Origin: Cyanophora paradoxa
Taxonomy: Eukaryota > Glaucocystophyceae > Cyanophorales > Cyanophoraceae
Assembly (NCBI GenBank): GCA_004431415.1
Contig: QPMI01000038.1
Coordinates: 124,001 to 188,000 of the forward strand
Direction: 5' to 3'
Length of the DNA stretch: 64,000 bases
Positions 11,479-20,789 of the stretch are shown one piece after another (position 1 is the first letter of the stretch; each line of letters starts with the position of its first letter). Under the pieces are notes generated by a model. It worked only from the letters and a program-made list of their open reading frames with translations. It was not told where the DNA came from and searched no databases. A program made the position numbers and the translations under genes.

Positions 11479-13726
11479 ATGCCAGCAACTGGAAGAATAG
11501 TTAGGAGAACCACTGAGCAACTGCAAGGTAACCTACTGCCTATCACAGTTCCAAAGGAGGAAAAAGGGGAATCTCGAATTGTCAAAAAGTCTGAGATGAA
11601 AGAGCTTGTCCCAGTAGAGATCCCAGTTGCTATTGCAGTGAAAGAAACCAGCAAGATTGCTAAGAGATTCTATGATGTGAGAACTGGTTACAAAGGGCTT
11701 CAAGCTATGAGGGCTGAGTTACCAGATGAATCCTATAAGCAGTTGCTTTTTTTTGAAAGTCTGCTGCATTCGTACACACTTGACAACAGTCCCCCGCTCC
11801 GGCGGCTCCACGCCTACCGGATACTGAGATGCTGACTGCAAGAGGAGATAGATAACAAGAGTGCTACAGCTAGTAGTCGTGTCGAGCTAGTGCCTTAGCT
11901 GTAGTCTACCGAGTCGTCTCCAGAACATAATATGCGCCGGTCCTCTAGCAGTGAGCGCGGCAGAAAGATGTAGGCCCAGAAAACCGGAGCCCCGTTAGTT
12001 AGGGCCCGGATGAAAAACTGGTGGTCGCGCAGCAAGAGCCGCGCTCCTCAGCCGCCTCCACGGCGAGCGCTGAGTCCAGAGTCGCCGCCAGCCGCCGAGC
12101 TGCAGCGCCGCGCAGCGAGCCGCGCGTCAACATCGCGGGCAGCTGCAGCTGGGCGCGGCATTGCCAATGCCCGGCGGGAACCCAGGCTGGTCGGCGGGAG
12201 CCGAGCAGCACGCCATCTCCTCCAGAGCCCGAGCACCGCGCCCTTCTCTGCGTCGCTCCTCCTACTGCCGCGGCCAGCTTGGTCCGCCCTCGCTAGATTT
12301 GCGCCTAGACATGCTGGAACGCGCGGGCGCTGTTGCGCAGAGCGGCGCCGACGCAGAGAAGCCCGAACTAGAGGCAATGAGCACTGCTGAGACCGCTGAT
12401 CTGACCTGGGGGCCGCACGCCCAACCGCGCCCGCCGACGAACGAATCGCCTAACGGACACTGCGGCTAAGCGGCTAGAAGCGCTTCTAGACCTTACTGAG
12501 GCGACCTGTGCCCTCCGGGCGCGCGCCCGGCGGGCGCTTCTCCCGCCCCGCCGACCTACGTTGCGCGCCCTTCCCGGGGTACAGAATCCGAATCCTATAA
12601 GCAGTTGCAAGAGTTCTATAAAAAACAGGAAGTTGTTCAGATCAATGCACCTGCTATATCTAGAAAGAGAGATCCCATGGTCCCAATAAGGCAACCCCTT
12701 GATACCTATGTGATTGATTTGCTCTTTTTCCCAGCTTACAAGAAACAAAACAATGGTTATGATACTTTTATGACTGCAATGGAATCCACACTGAGAACTG
12801 GGTATATCATACCTATAAGGGATAAATCAGCTCTCACTACATTGGCTGCATTTAAACAGCTTGAGATGAGAGTAGCAAGACCCATAGTAAAGGTTCAATC
12901 AGATGCTGGGAGTGAATTCCAAAATCGAATATTCCAGGAGTATCTATCTAGTAAATACATAGAACACCAAGTGAGTGGAACTGCAGACCACAGAAGCCAA
13001 GGTCGAATTGAAGCCTTTAACAAGCAGATTAAGAGATTGATCACAAACTACTGCATAGCTAATAACACAGCTAGATTCTTTGATGTGTTAGGTGATATTG
13101 AGTATAATTACAATAACACAGTTCACTCAGCTACTAAGATGAAGCCAGGTGAAACTACAGAGGAGCATTATAGGTATATAGTGGGATTAGAAGATGAAAG
13201 ATTCAAGAAATCTATAGCTTATCTTGATACCATGCAGCCTGGCATGTTTGTTAGAGTGAAAGTAGAGAAGAACCCATTTGCTAAACAGGGTAACAATTGG
13301 TCTAGGATGGTTTACACTGTTGATAGTAGGGAAGGCTTTAAGTTTAAGCTAAGGAGTCCCACTGGTGAGATCATAGATAACAGGTTTGCTTTCCATGAGC
13401 TGTTGCCTGTGAATGCAGTTGAGTATCTGGAAACCCCTACAGTAGATGCCTTAGAGCAAGCTAAAGAGGAAGCCAGGGTTGATGCTGCTATAAGGAGAGA
13501 AGGCATAGAAGCTTCTAATGAAGTCCCAGATAAGCCTTTGATAGAGGCTAGAAAGGAGAAGGCTGGGAAAGTTAACAGGGAACTCAAAAAGCTCACTATA
13601 GCAGGAACACAGAAACTTTCAGAAGTGAATAGCCAGAGATGGTATAATGACTTTCAGACTACTAAGGAGTCATATACAGCCCCTAAACCTCAAAGAACAC
13701 TAAGAGAAAGAACCAAAACTAGCTAG
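11479..13726 (+). pseudogene. Polinton/Maverick-type DDE integrase gene split by an 843-bp insertion
   Basis: The N-terminal part is 11479-11746 and the rest is 12590-13726. Leaving out the insert and one target copy restores a single frame. The catalytic core shows VIDLLF (first Asp), VQSDAGSEF (second Asp) and GRIEAFN (Glu) with exactly 35 residues between the last two. YNNTVHSATKMKPGE and a C-terminal SH3-like segment with FAKQGNNWSRM then FHELLPVN resemble Polinton integrases. No N-terminal HHCC finger is obvious. The C-terminal 100 residues are Lys/Glu/Arg-rich. The AT-leaning codon use is unlike the GC-rich host. A second, 5'-truncated copy lies at 44229-45121. By family the enzyme inserts linear viral or transposon DNA, usually making 5-6-bp target duplications. 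Confidence 0.8.
11728..12608 (-). mobile_element. 843-bp retroposon-like insertion with 19-bp target-site duplications
   Basis: The 19-bp sequence gaatcctataagcagttgc occurs at 11728-11746 and 12590-12608. Between them is GC-rich DNA unrelated to the integrase. The insert begins with eight T (11747-11754), which is an oligo(A) tail read on the minus strand. A long target duplication plus an A-tail is typical of LINE-driven retroposition. The insert has no convincing protein and may be a SINE, a truncated LINE or a processed transcript. Confidence 0.8.
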
Positions 13727-14747
13727 TTTGCTAGGCGAAAACTCGTTTTTTCCAAATATATGTATGACAGATATACATATATGCATATGATATACACATA
13801 ATCTTGTAGAGCATATCAAGCGCTTCACAGCGCTATGCAGAACGTTGCGTTTTGATGATCTGGTGATGAGATATAACAGTTTGAAGATGCAAAAGTCACT
13901 TGCCATAGTAGACTTGGTGAAACACTAGCCCAGGAATCGACTTGGGAGTAGGGCTGTCACGGTAGACCCCCCCCCCTCTACCCGGTCGGTAGACCTCTCT
14001 GACCCGTACCGACCGGGTACGCCCGGTAGGTCACGGCTGGCACGCATAGTACGCGAAAACTGACGCAAAATCAAGCTAAAATTCGTCAAGCTCCAAGGCG
14101 CTACGCGCCTAAACTGTTTACACGCTACTTTGCGCATCTACAGCTTGTGCTTGCGGGGTGAGGAGCCCCAGTTGTGAGGAAGTGCGGGGTGGTTGTCAGC
14201 CATGACCTTGTTCTTGAAAATTCGGATGCCATTCTCGAGGCAGGAGCGCAGGAAGATGAACTTAAAGAAAACAGAGATGTTAGAATTGAATTGAATGCAG
14301 CATGCGCAAGAGGAACAGAAGGGTGTACCTGGTTCAGCCGGACAGTTGACATTATTGAGAGGCGCTTCGAATTCTTCGAATTCGTCGCGATGTTGTTGAT
14401 CATGACATCGGAGAAAACTCGCTCAACCTGCGAATATATTCAAATCCTCTGCAAGTCGATTATAAGCAGAACCAGCTTAGAAAAATAGAAGTGCACACTT
14501 GAGACCTCGGTAGCGGGTGATTTCGTTCTCCCTTGCCGGGATGCTTGCCCTGGAAGTCCAGAGCACTGGTGTCTAGCGCTACCGCGTACTACGCGTACGG
14601 TAGCGTGCCGGGTGCCCGGGGCGCGCCCGGCTACCCCCCAACGGGCGAATTTGTATGGCTACCGGGCTTGTATGACGGTAGACCGGGCAAGTCTACCGGG
14701 CCGGTCGGTAGGACCAGTCTACCGCTACCGCGCCGTACCGCGACAGC
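12834..14747 (+). repeat. Left copy of a 1.9-kb direct duplication
   Basis: This segment (3' two-thirds of the integrase, its 3' flank and almost all of the hAT-like MITE) recurs in the same orientation at 44229-46139. The copies differ mainly by a shorter C run after GGTAGA and one lost A in a run near 14265. Near identity means a recent duplication or ongoing conversion. Confidence 0.92.
13727..13948 (+). other. 3' flank of the integrase gene
   Basis: About 220 bp of AT-rich non-coding DNA. It contains alternating ATATGCATAT-type sequence and a perfect small hairpin AGCGCTtcacAGCGCT near 13819, which could act as a terminator or processing site. No gene is seen. Confidence 0.4.
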
Positions 14748-14751
14748 GCTT
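13949..14751. mobile_element. hAT-like MITE (803 bp), left-hand copy
   Basis: The element starts TAGGGCTGTCACGGTA and its other end, read inwards, is AAGCGCTGTCGCGGTA. It is flanked by 8-bp duplications CTTGGGAG at 13941-13948 and 14752-14759. TAGGG-type ends with 8-bp duplications fit the hAT superfamily. There is no transposase; the interior is rich in GGTAGACC/CCGGTAGG palindromic phrases. Three of the last four terminal bases differ from the copy at 45344-46143, which has a perfect end. Confidence 0.75.
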
Positions 14752-14761
14752 CTTGGGAGTA

Positions 14762-14868
14762 AGTCGTTTTTGGCTCAGAGAATAGAGCGCTTGATTTCTG
14801 ACTCAAAGCTACGCGGTTCAAATCCGTTCGGGAACCTTTACTTCGTTCGCCGTGAAACTTGAAAAGTA
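14762..14868 (+). other. tRNA-like fragment (A- and B-box sequences), possibly a SINE head
   Basis: TGGCTCAGAGAATAGAGC resembles a tRNA D arm/A box and GGTTCAAATCC is a perfect B box, at the right spacing (about 14771-14825). The anticodon and acceptor stems do not pair properly, so I do not call a functional tRNA. A run of A follows at about 14867-14876, as in a SINE tail. Confidence 0.3.
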
Positions 14869-15671
14869 AAAAAAAACGCGGTTTTTTCTAGATTAATGCT
14901 GTACCCGTCTAGAAAATCGATATTCACGTTTGCTACGATATCTCAACACCAACTTATCAAATCGATGCGCTTAAAGCGTCATAAAATCGAGCATTTCAAG
15001 GCGGTCTGAGCGCTTATCAGCCATATCGACATTTCAATAACCCTGACTCGAAATCGCGATGAAACCGATTTTGAATTTTGATTTTAAATTCGATTAAAAT
15101 GCATTAAACGTGAGTTTTTAATATAGATCACCAGGAAGTTATCAAATCGATGCACTGACGATCGAATATTATCAAGTATATCATACATAACAATAACTTG
15201 CAATCACATATACGAATCTCGATGTGTATACATCGCTATTACGATTAAAGCGAGTTTTGAAATTCAAAATAATTCGATTAAATTCGATTATAACTCAAAA
15301 ATCGCGATTTTTAACCATTTACTTATCAATTCGATCACTTTATGATATCGAATAATCAACTAAATTATATAGCTTCGATTAACGTGATCACATATATGAA
15401 AACATCAATCTAACACTGCATTTCATAAGCATCTCCCCTAGATTCCCCCTATTATATAATATTTATATTAAAGTGGACTCAAGGTTGACTCATATTAATC
15501 GTAAAAGTAGTAATAGTATATGGATTTTGTTACGAATTCAATGCAAGGGTTGACTAAGTGGGTTGAGTTGACTCAAATTTCACAGGAAATAACAATGAAT
15601 CAGAGTATAAAATGCATTTTTTGAATCAACTACACCAACTAACACTGAGATTTTCACAAAATATGAGGTCC

Positions 15672-15791
15672 TTACTGAATATGGTTTGTGTGACAGGTGT
15701 GACAGGTCTATCCCGTGGATTTTAAAAATCAATTTCTCACTAGGACTTTCCTTGGGATTGACCTGTCACACCTGTCACACCTGTCACACCC
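15672..15791. repeat. Inverted word array D (TGTGACAGG / CCTGTCACA)
   Basis: Two head copies of TGTGACAGG (about 15688-15706) face three tail copies of CCTGTCACA (about 15761-15790) across a ~55-bp spacer. The leader TATGGTTTGT precedes the heads. Architecture matches arrays A-C in the large element but with a different word. Confidence 0.75.
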
Positions 15792-16031
15792 AATTTTCTA
15801 AGGGTCCCCCCTTAGACTCAATAAAACATGATAAAAACATATAAGTTTCATGTATAATTACGATTGGATTCAATAAGAGATCGATTTGTTAATATAAACA
15901 AATGAATCTTTTATGGATCTTAATCGAGTTTAGCGATATGTTTCCGATTAAATGAATTAAATTTAATTAAATTTAATCGAGAAAGTACATGAATATAATA
16001 TCGATTAAATCAATTAACTTTTAGACCAATC

Positions 16032-16315
16032 ACACATAGTAAAATGCGGAGTTTTAACCAGAGGCAAGATCTAATTGAGATTCAGTTATATTATTCGGAA
16101 ATATATACAGATTATCGATTAACTCAGTAAGACTAATCGGAAAATAAGAGAAATTTACGATAAAATATCGAAAAGAATACAAAATAATCGAAATAAATGA
16201 ATATTCGATAAGATATACACAGATTATCGATTGATTGAAATAGAATATACGAGATATATCAACAAAATCAATTAAGATTAAGCCGAGGGTTAAAACTCCG
16301 CATTTTACTATGTGT
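16032..16315. repeat. 284-bp terminal hairpin/MITE-like unit with 28-bp inverted repeats
   Basis: The inverted repeat, starting ACACATAGTAAAATGCGG, occupies 16032-16059 and 16288-16315 and is perfect. It separates AT-rich DNA on the left from GC-rich DNA on the right. This mirrors the right end of the 24-kb element, where AT-rich DNA also meets a 28-bp inverted repeat that starts ACACATA. I found no flanking target duplication. Confidence 0.7.
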
Positions 16316-16850
16316 TCGAGTGTTTGACGAAGATATTGAGCCAGATCTGTCTTAAACATTCGCTGCGAGCGCTCTCGGTTTGCTTCAATTGTCGATGCTT
16401 CGAAACGTTTAACGTGAGCCTGGACTCTGGTCTCCAGAGTTGAGACCCATGTTACGAAGCTCGGGAAATAGTCAAGCCAGCGCGGCTGCCGAGCCGAGAA
16501 TGGTGGAGCTACCGGGGGGAGCGGGAGTTTGAGGTAGCTTGGTCTCTTGTCGACGGGCAGTTTATCGATCCGGCGGTTGTGATTGGAAATGGCCTTGCGC
16601 AGGTCGGAGAGGGAGTGCCGTATTCGGCGTGGGGTGGGGTCGACGCCATGGCGCGCTGCCTCCCATGCCTTTCGCAGTTCCTGGGACCGTGTGAGGAGGT
16701 TGGATTCCGGGCGGCCTCGGCGGGAGAATTTCTGAGGAATTTTCGGGGGAGTGTAGATCCCGAATACTGGCGACTGTCCAAGCTCACGAATATGAGTGAG
16801 CGTAGATTTGAGGGCTTCATGCAGACGGGCCAGGCGGTCGGTCCCCCCCC
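16316..16850 (-). pseudogene. Protein-coding fragment, possibly from a LINE-like retroelement
   Basis: The minus frame is open from the minisatellite to the hairpin unit. It reads like a real soluble protein: helical, with RRIRHSLSDLRKAI, LDYFPSFVTW and RSQRMFKTDLAQYLRQTL. The last phrase is reminiscent of the linker before reverse transcriptase in non-LTR elements, but no RT or endonuclease motif is present. Both ends are lost, one in the minisatellite and one at the hairpin unit. Function is not assigned. Confidence 0.35.
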
Positions 16851-17690
16851 CCCCCCCCCCCAGAGCCAGACGAGGCTCGCCCGGAAGCCGGCCCCTGCCG
16901 CCGGCGCCAGCGCCCCGCCCCGCCCCCCCGGCTCCAGCGCCCCGCCCCCGCCCTCCGGCTCCAGCGCCCCGCCCCGCCCTCCGGCTCCAGCGCCCCGCCC
17001 CCGCCCTCCGGCTCCAGCGCCCCGCCCCCGCCCTCCGGCTCCAGCGCCCCGCCCCCGCCCTCCGGCTCCAGCGCCCCGCCCCCGTCCTCCGGCTCCAGCG
17101 CCCCGCCCCCGCCCTCCGGCTCCAGCGCCCCGCCCCCGCCCCCCGGCTCCAGCGCCCCGCCCCTGCCCCCGGCTCCAGCGCCCCGCCCCGCCCTCCGGCT
17201 CCAGCGCCCCGCCCCGCCCTCCGGCTCCAGCGCCCGCCCCCGCCCTCCGGCTCCAGCGCCCCGCCCCCGCCCTCCGGCTCCAGCGCCCCGCCCCGCCCTC
17301 CGGCTCCAGCGCCCCGCCCCCGTCCTCCGGCTCCAGCGCCCCGCCCCTGCCCCCGACTCCAGCGCCCCGCCCCGCCCCCGGCTCCAGCGCCCCGCCCCGC
17401 CCTCCGGCTCCAGCGCCCCGCCCCGCCCTCCGGCTCCAGCGCCCCGCCCTGCCCCCGGCTCCAGCGCCCCGCCCCTGCCCCCGGCTCCAGCGCCCCGCCC
17501 CGCCCTCCGGCTCCAGCGCCCCGCCCCCACCCTCCGGCGCCAGCGCCCCGCCCCCGCCCTCCGGCTCCAGCGCCCCGCCCCCCCCCCCCCCCGGCGCCAG
17601 CGCCCCGTCCCCACCCTCCAGCTCCAGCGCCCCGCCCCCGCCCTCCGGCTCCGGCGCCCCGCCCTGGCCGCCCTCCAGCGCCCCGCCCCG
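16848..17690. repeat. 27-bp GC-rich minisatellite
   Basis: About 30 degenerate copies of a unit built from GGCTCCAGCGCC and CCGCCCCCGCCCTCC. Poly-C runs at 16847-16860 and 17577-17592 are likely length-variable. The unit is a multiple of three without stops on either strand, so long open frames exist on both strands; none has credible protein character. Confidence 0.95.
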
Positions 17691-17699
17691 CCGCCCCCC

Positions 17700-18720
17700 A
17701 CCCCGCTGTGCACCCTGCTCTCGACTTGACACAGATGGACACCTCAGTTATATCTCTAGCCATTTGTCTCGGTGTGTGCGAATTCATTTACAGCGTGCAC
17801 CCTGCTCCCCGCCCCCTTCCCTCCCTCCGTTCCGCCCCCGCCACACCCCACGCCCGTGCGCCCCGCCTCCCTCCCCCCCCTCCCCCAGGGCCAAGACTCC
17901 GACAGATAGCTCCTAGCTAGGGCAGACAGAGCCTTCCCCCCCCCCCTCCCCCTCTCGCAGGGCCAAGGACCGACTCGACTCCACACCGCTCCCACATAAT
18001 AGCTCGCAGCTAGCTAGGGCAGGGTAGCACGACGCCTCCCCTCTATGCCGCAGAGCAGGTAGAGCAGTCGGACGGTGCCCCCCCAGTCAAACTTCTATGA
18101 CGGGGCGGTAATTGTTGTCCTTTTAATACGAAAATTGCCCGGGTGGGCTTTTTGAAAAAACTATAGAGAGAGAGCCTAGTCCCGTACCCCCGAAGTCCCC
18201 AGCTAGAGAGAGCCTATATATATATATATTTAGAGCGAGGAGGCGGCAATTTATGTGGGCCTGCCCGCATCTATAGGGGACCTTCAAGTAGTTCATCTAT
18301 ATGTCTTCAAAAAGGCTTAAGAGGCTGTAAAAAAGGCTCGTAAAAGTCTCAAGGGAGACTCTGAGAGGGCGCGCCTGCCGGAGGCGGCGAGGCCGGCGAC
18401 GAGGGCGACGACGAGGCCCCAAAGCATCCCCGGGACGTCCAGCGCCGCCTCTGCGAAAGAAGTCAAGGGGAAACTGTTAGTTAGATGCAGGTAGAGCTTA
18501 AAGCTCGAGGCTCAAGAGGAAGGTGGATGTAAGTTTAACGTTGCCTCAGAGAAGCTTAGAGAACGTCATTCAATTTTTGAAGAAGCGCATAGTATGCGAA
18601 GGGTGCGGCTCAAGGCTTAATGTCCAGCGCACCGGGGCCCTGGGCGTGGCCCAGTGGGCCGCTTGATAGCTGAAGCTTGAGCTTAAAGTCTTAGGGCTCA
18701 AGACAGCTCAAAGAAACTTA
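17700..18720. other. Low-complexity host spacer
   Basis: Poly-C and pyrimidine tracts (17870-17960), AGAGAG and TATATA runs (18165-18235), and C/T-rich segments. The phrase GCGCACCGGGGCC, followed by CTGGGCGTG or GTGGGCGTG, occurs at about 18628, 18760 and 18876, interspersed with GCTTAAAG phrases. I see no gene. Confidence 0.6.
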
Positions 18721-18840
18721 ATTACAGCTTTGTAAGAGGACTTTCGTTGAAGAAACGAAGCGCACCGGGGCCCTGGGCGTGTGCCGTTTTGGGGCTTAAA
18801 GGGCTTATAATTAAACGCTTAAAGGGCTCAAGAGAGCGTA

Positions 18841-19104
18841 AAGAAGCTTCATTGAATAGACTTTTATCGAAGGAGCGCACCGGGGCCGTGGGCGTGCGCC
18901 GCGTCGGCGCCCTGAAGGCGGCCAGGAGGTTCCCGAAGCGGCTCTTCTTCGCCAGGGCGGCGAACGTTCGGCCCTTGAGCATCCCGGAGCCCCCCAGCTG
19001 GCCCAGCAGGGCGCCCCAGCCGCCCCCTGCGCGCCGTCCGTGCCGTCCGCGCCGTCCGACGGTCGCGAGCGCCAAGTCCATTCGGCTCTTCGCCGCGCGA
19101 CCCT
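18841..19104 (-). pseudogene. 3' part of a host ORF disrupted by the 24-kb element
   Basis: On the minus strand this reads through Gly-rich sequence then GMLKGRTFAALAKKSRFGNLL. Its upstream part is at 43042-43174 beyond the element. Joining the two sides after dropping one GACCCT copy keeps a single frame without stops, which supports a real insertion into a coding exon. The family is not recognised. Where the exon ends downstream is unclear; a frame with stops only after 18722 is present. Confidence 0.5.
19099..19104. repeat. Left 6-bp target-site duplication GACCCT
   Basis: It is identical to 43042-43047 immediately after the right end of the element. The element ends (ACACATAAAG / CTTTATGTGT) abut both copies exactly. 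Confidence 0.85.
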
Positions 19105-19189
19105 ACACATAAAGAAATACAAATTTAAATCCCTCCGCTTCGCGCTTCGCGCTTCGCTCCTGGATTTAAATTTGTATTTCTTTATGTGT
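19105..19189. repeat. Left terminal hairpin (28-bp stem, 29-nt loop)
   Basis: The stem is 19105-19132 (starting ACACATAAAGAAATAC) with its perfect complement at 19162-19189. The loop is GC-rich and made of CGCTTCG phrases. It sits exactly at the insertion boundary. It may be a remnant or template of a covalently closed hairpin end, or a doubled integrase recognition end. Confidence 0.85.
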
Positions 19190-19543
19190 AAATTAATCGA
19201 AAATATTTAAAAAATAAATCAAAATTTTTAATAAAATCAATTAAATTTAAATAAATTCGATTAAATTAATTGGTATAATATCAATTAAATTATGATTTTA
19301 TGAAATTTATATATATTTTTGATAAATTACGTATTTCTCGATTGATTTAATGATATAAACGCGATTAATTTGTATTTAAATGAAAAATACGTATTTTGCG
19401 ATTGATATAAACGCGATTAATTTGTATTTTATGCAAAATCGATATAATCTCGATTGAGGGAACATAAATTTATGATATAATCAATCACGATTGAAGTAGT
19501 CCAGCGCCCATTCTATCGTAAAACGCAAAAATTCACACAGAGT
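19190..19543. other. AT-rich subterminal region, left arm
   Basis: Very AT-rich, with AATTAATCG/CGATTAATTT phrases and the repeated AATACGTATTT (19330-19400). There is no gene. The mirror is at about 42600-42934. Confidence 0.7.
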
Positions 19544-20150
19544 TGCATTATGTCCAATTAAACAATCGATGAAATATCGGATGAAAATAATTCACTCGTT
19601 ACTGCATTATGTCCAATTAAACAATCGATGAAATATCGGATGAAAATAATTTACTCGTTAGTGCATTATGTCCAATTAAACAATCGATGAAATATCGGTT
19701 GAAAATAATTCACTCGTTACTGCATTATGTCCAATTAAACAATCGATGAAATATCGGATGAAAATAATTCACTCGTTACTGCATTATGTCCAATTAAACA
19801 ATCGATGAGATTGCGGCGTATTTTGTTGGATTAGATGGTTACTGCTTCACGTCCAATTAAACAATCGATGAGATTGCGGAAAACAAAAATGACCCCAGAG
19901 TTGCATTATGTCCAATTAAACAATCGATAAAATGGGATTCTGTTTTTTACTGTTATAAAATTGTATCTGTGGTGCATTATGTCCAATTAAATAATCGTTG
20001 AGATTGCTGTGATAAAAATAATGAAAAAGGGACACTGAGTTGCATTGCGTCCGATTAAACAATTGATAAAATGGGATTCTGTTTTTTACTGTTATAAAAT
20101 TGTATCTGTGCTGCATTATGTCCGATTGAGACACACCATTTACCGTCTCA
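19544..20150. repeat. Subterminal tandem repeats, left arm (10 units)
   Basis: Units start at 19544, 19603, 19662, 19721, 19780, 19843, 19902, 19973, 20041 and 20112. The first five are regular at 59 bp, then the spacing becomes 59-71 bp. The conserved part contains GTCCAATTAAACAATCGA, while the rest (often AAAATAATTCACTCGTTAC) varies. Position next to a hairpin end recalls the tandem repeats of poxvirus-like termini or replication iterons. Confidence 0.85.
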
Positions 20151-20781
20151 TATTACGACGTCTACGTATTTCAACTTCTGAGAATGTCTTAAAAATCTTG
20201 CATAATTCATTTTCGTGATCTGTGACATACCACATTCGATAACGTGGCTCGTATTTAGCGCCTTGCTTCTTCATGTATTTCCGTAAAGATGATTGCAAGA
20301 AAATACGTTTTTGTTCGAATTCGGGTAATCTCAGTTTGATATCACCAACAAAGTATCGACGACGTACGATGTCGTAATAATTCGGCTCGAAAACCATAGG
20401 GTCTATCGTCGCAAACTCTTTTAAGAGACGATGGTATTTATCCTCGACATAATAATGTTTCACATCGTATGCCCATTTCGCACCGTATCGCTCGATCTTA
20501 TGCGCGTATTCCTCTGGATCTCCGATATCTAAGACATAAACACCGTAATAATCCTTCGGTTCTGTGGTTGATCCACCGTTATACACAAATGGCTCCATTT
20601 CTGGTCTTTTTATTATCATAGATGTTTTCCCTTTAAGTAGTTTGAAGGTTTTTATGGTTTTGAAGAAATCCACCACCCATTGTGTATGTTCTTTTATGAT
20701 ATGTTGAATTTCATGTAGTCTTTTTGTGGTTCTCGATTGGATACAATCTTTATTAATGGTATCTCTGTAAAAATGAAGCAT
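20140..20781 (-). CDS. Protein with two DUF5710-like modules (213 aa)
   Basis: The protein carries two copies of a pattern like the DUF5710 module, which is found in primases and DNA-processing proteins. One reads KIERYGAKWAYDVKHYYVED at about residues 96-115; the other reads KYMKKQGAKYEPRYRMWYV near residue 180. The pattern is a basic helix, G-A-[KR]-[WY], then a W/H-Y-[YV] strand. The N-terminal 60 residues are helical and basic, and the C-terminus is Arg-rich (RRRRNMRR). It starts eight bases after the stop of the GIY-YIG-like gene, so the two are probably co-transcribed, and it has no own promoter motif. A nucleic-acid-binding role is inferred only. Confidence 0.5.
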   Translation of the reverse strand: MLHFYRDTINKDCIQSRTTKRLHEIQHIIKEHTQWVVDFFKTIKTFKLLKGKTSMIIKRPEMEPFVYNGGSTTEPKDYYGVYVLDIGDPEEYAHKIERYGAKWAYDVKHYYVEDKYHRLLKEFATIDPMVFEPNYYDIVRRRYFVGDIKLRLPEFEQKRIFLQSSLRKYMKKQGAKYEPRYRMWYVTDHENELCKIFKTFSEVEIRRRRNMRR

Positions 20782-20789
20782 TTCTCGTT

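Larger units (their letters stand above)
14870..16315. mobile_element. AT-rich island related to the 24-kb element (remnant)
   Basis: Composition and vocabulary (ATCGATTAAAT, AATTAAATTTAAT) match the ends of the 19-43 kb element. Two structural features are shared. First, an inverted word array at 15672-15791 is introduced by CTTACTG and TATGGTTTGT, the same leader used inside the large element. Second, a 28-bp inverted repeat beginning ACACATA lies at the island's right end. No intact gene is visible; stop codons occur throughout. It is probably the terminal part of a related element, or a non-autonomous one. Confidence 0.55.

Noticed and set aside
14762-14850. Functional tRNA gene
   Set aside because: A- and B-box sequences are present but the anticodon and acceptor stems do not pair; reported only as tRNA-like.
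14533-14862. 109-codon plus-strand ORF across the MITE end
   Set aside because: It spans the transposon boundary and consists of CCGGTAGG palindromic phrases; it is not protein-like.
16054-17916. Long open frames of 298-577 codons on both strands
   Set aside because: They are produced by the stop-free 27-bp minisatellite; only the 16316-16850 minus part has protein-like character.
19544-20150. CRISPR-like array (28-bp repeats with ~31-bp spacers)
   Set aside because: Several 'spacers' are the same sequence, spacing varies from 59 to 71 bp, and no cas genes exist in this eukaryotic/viral context; it is a subterminal tandem repeat.
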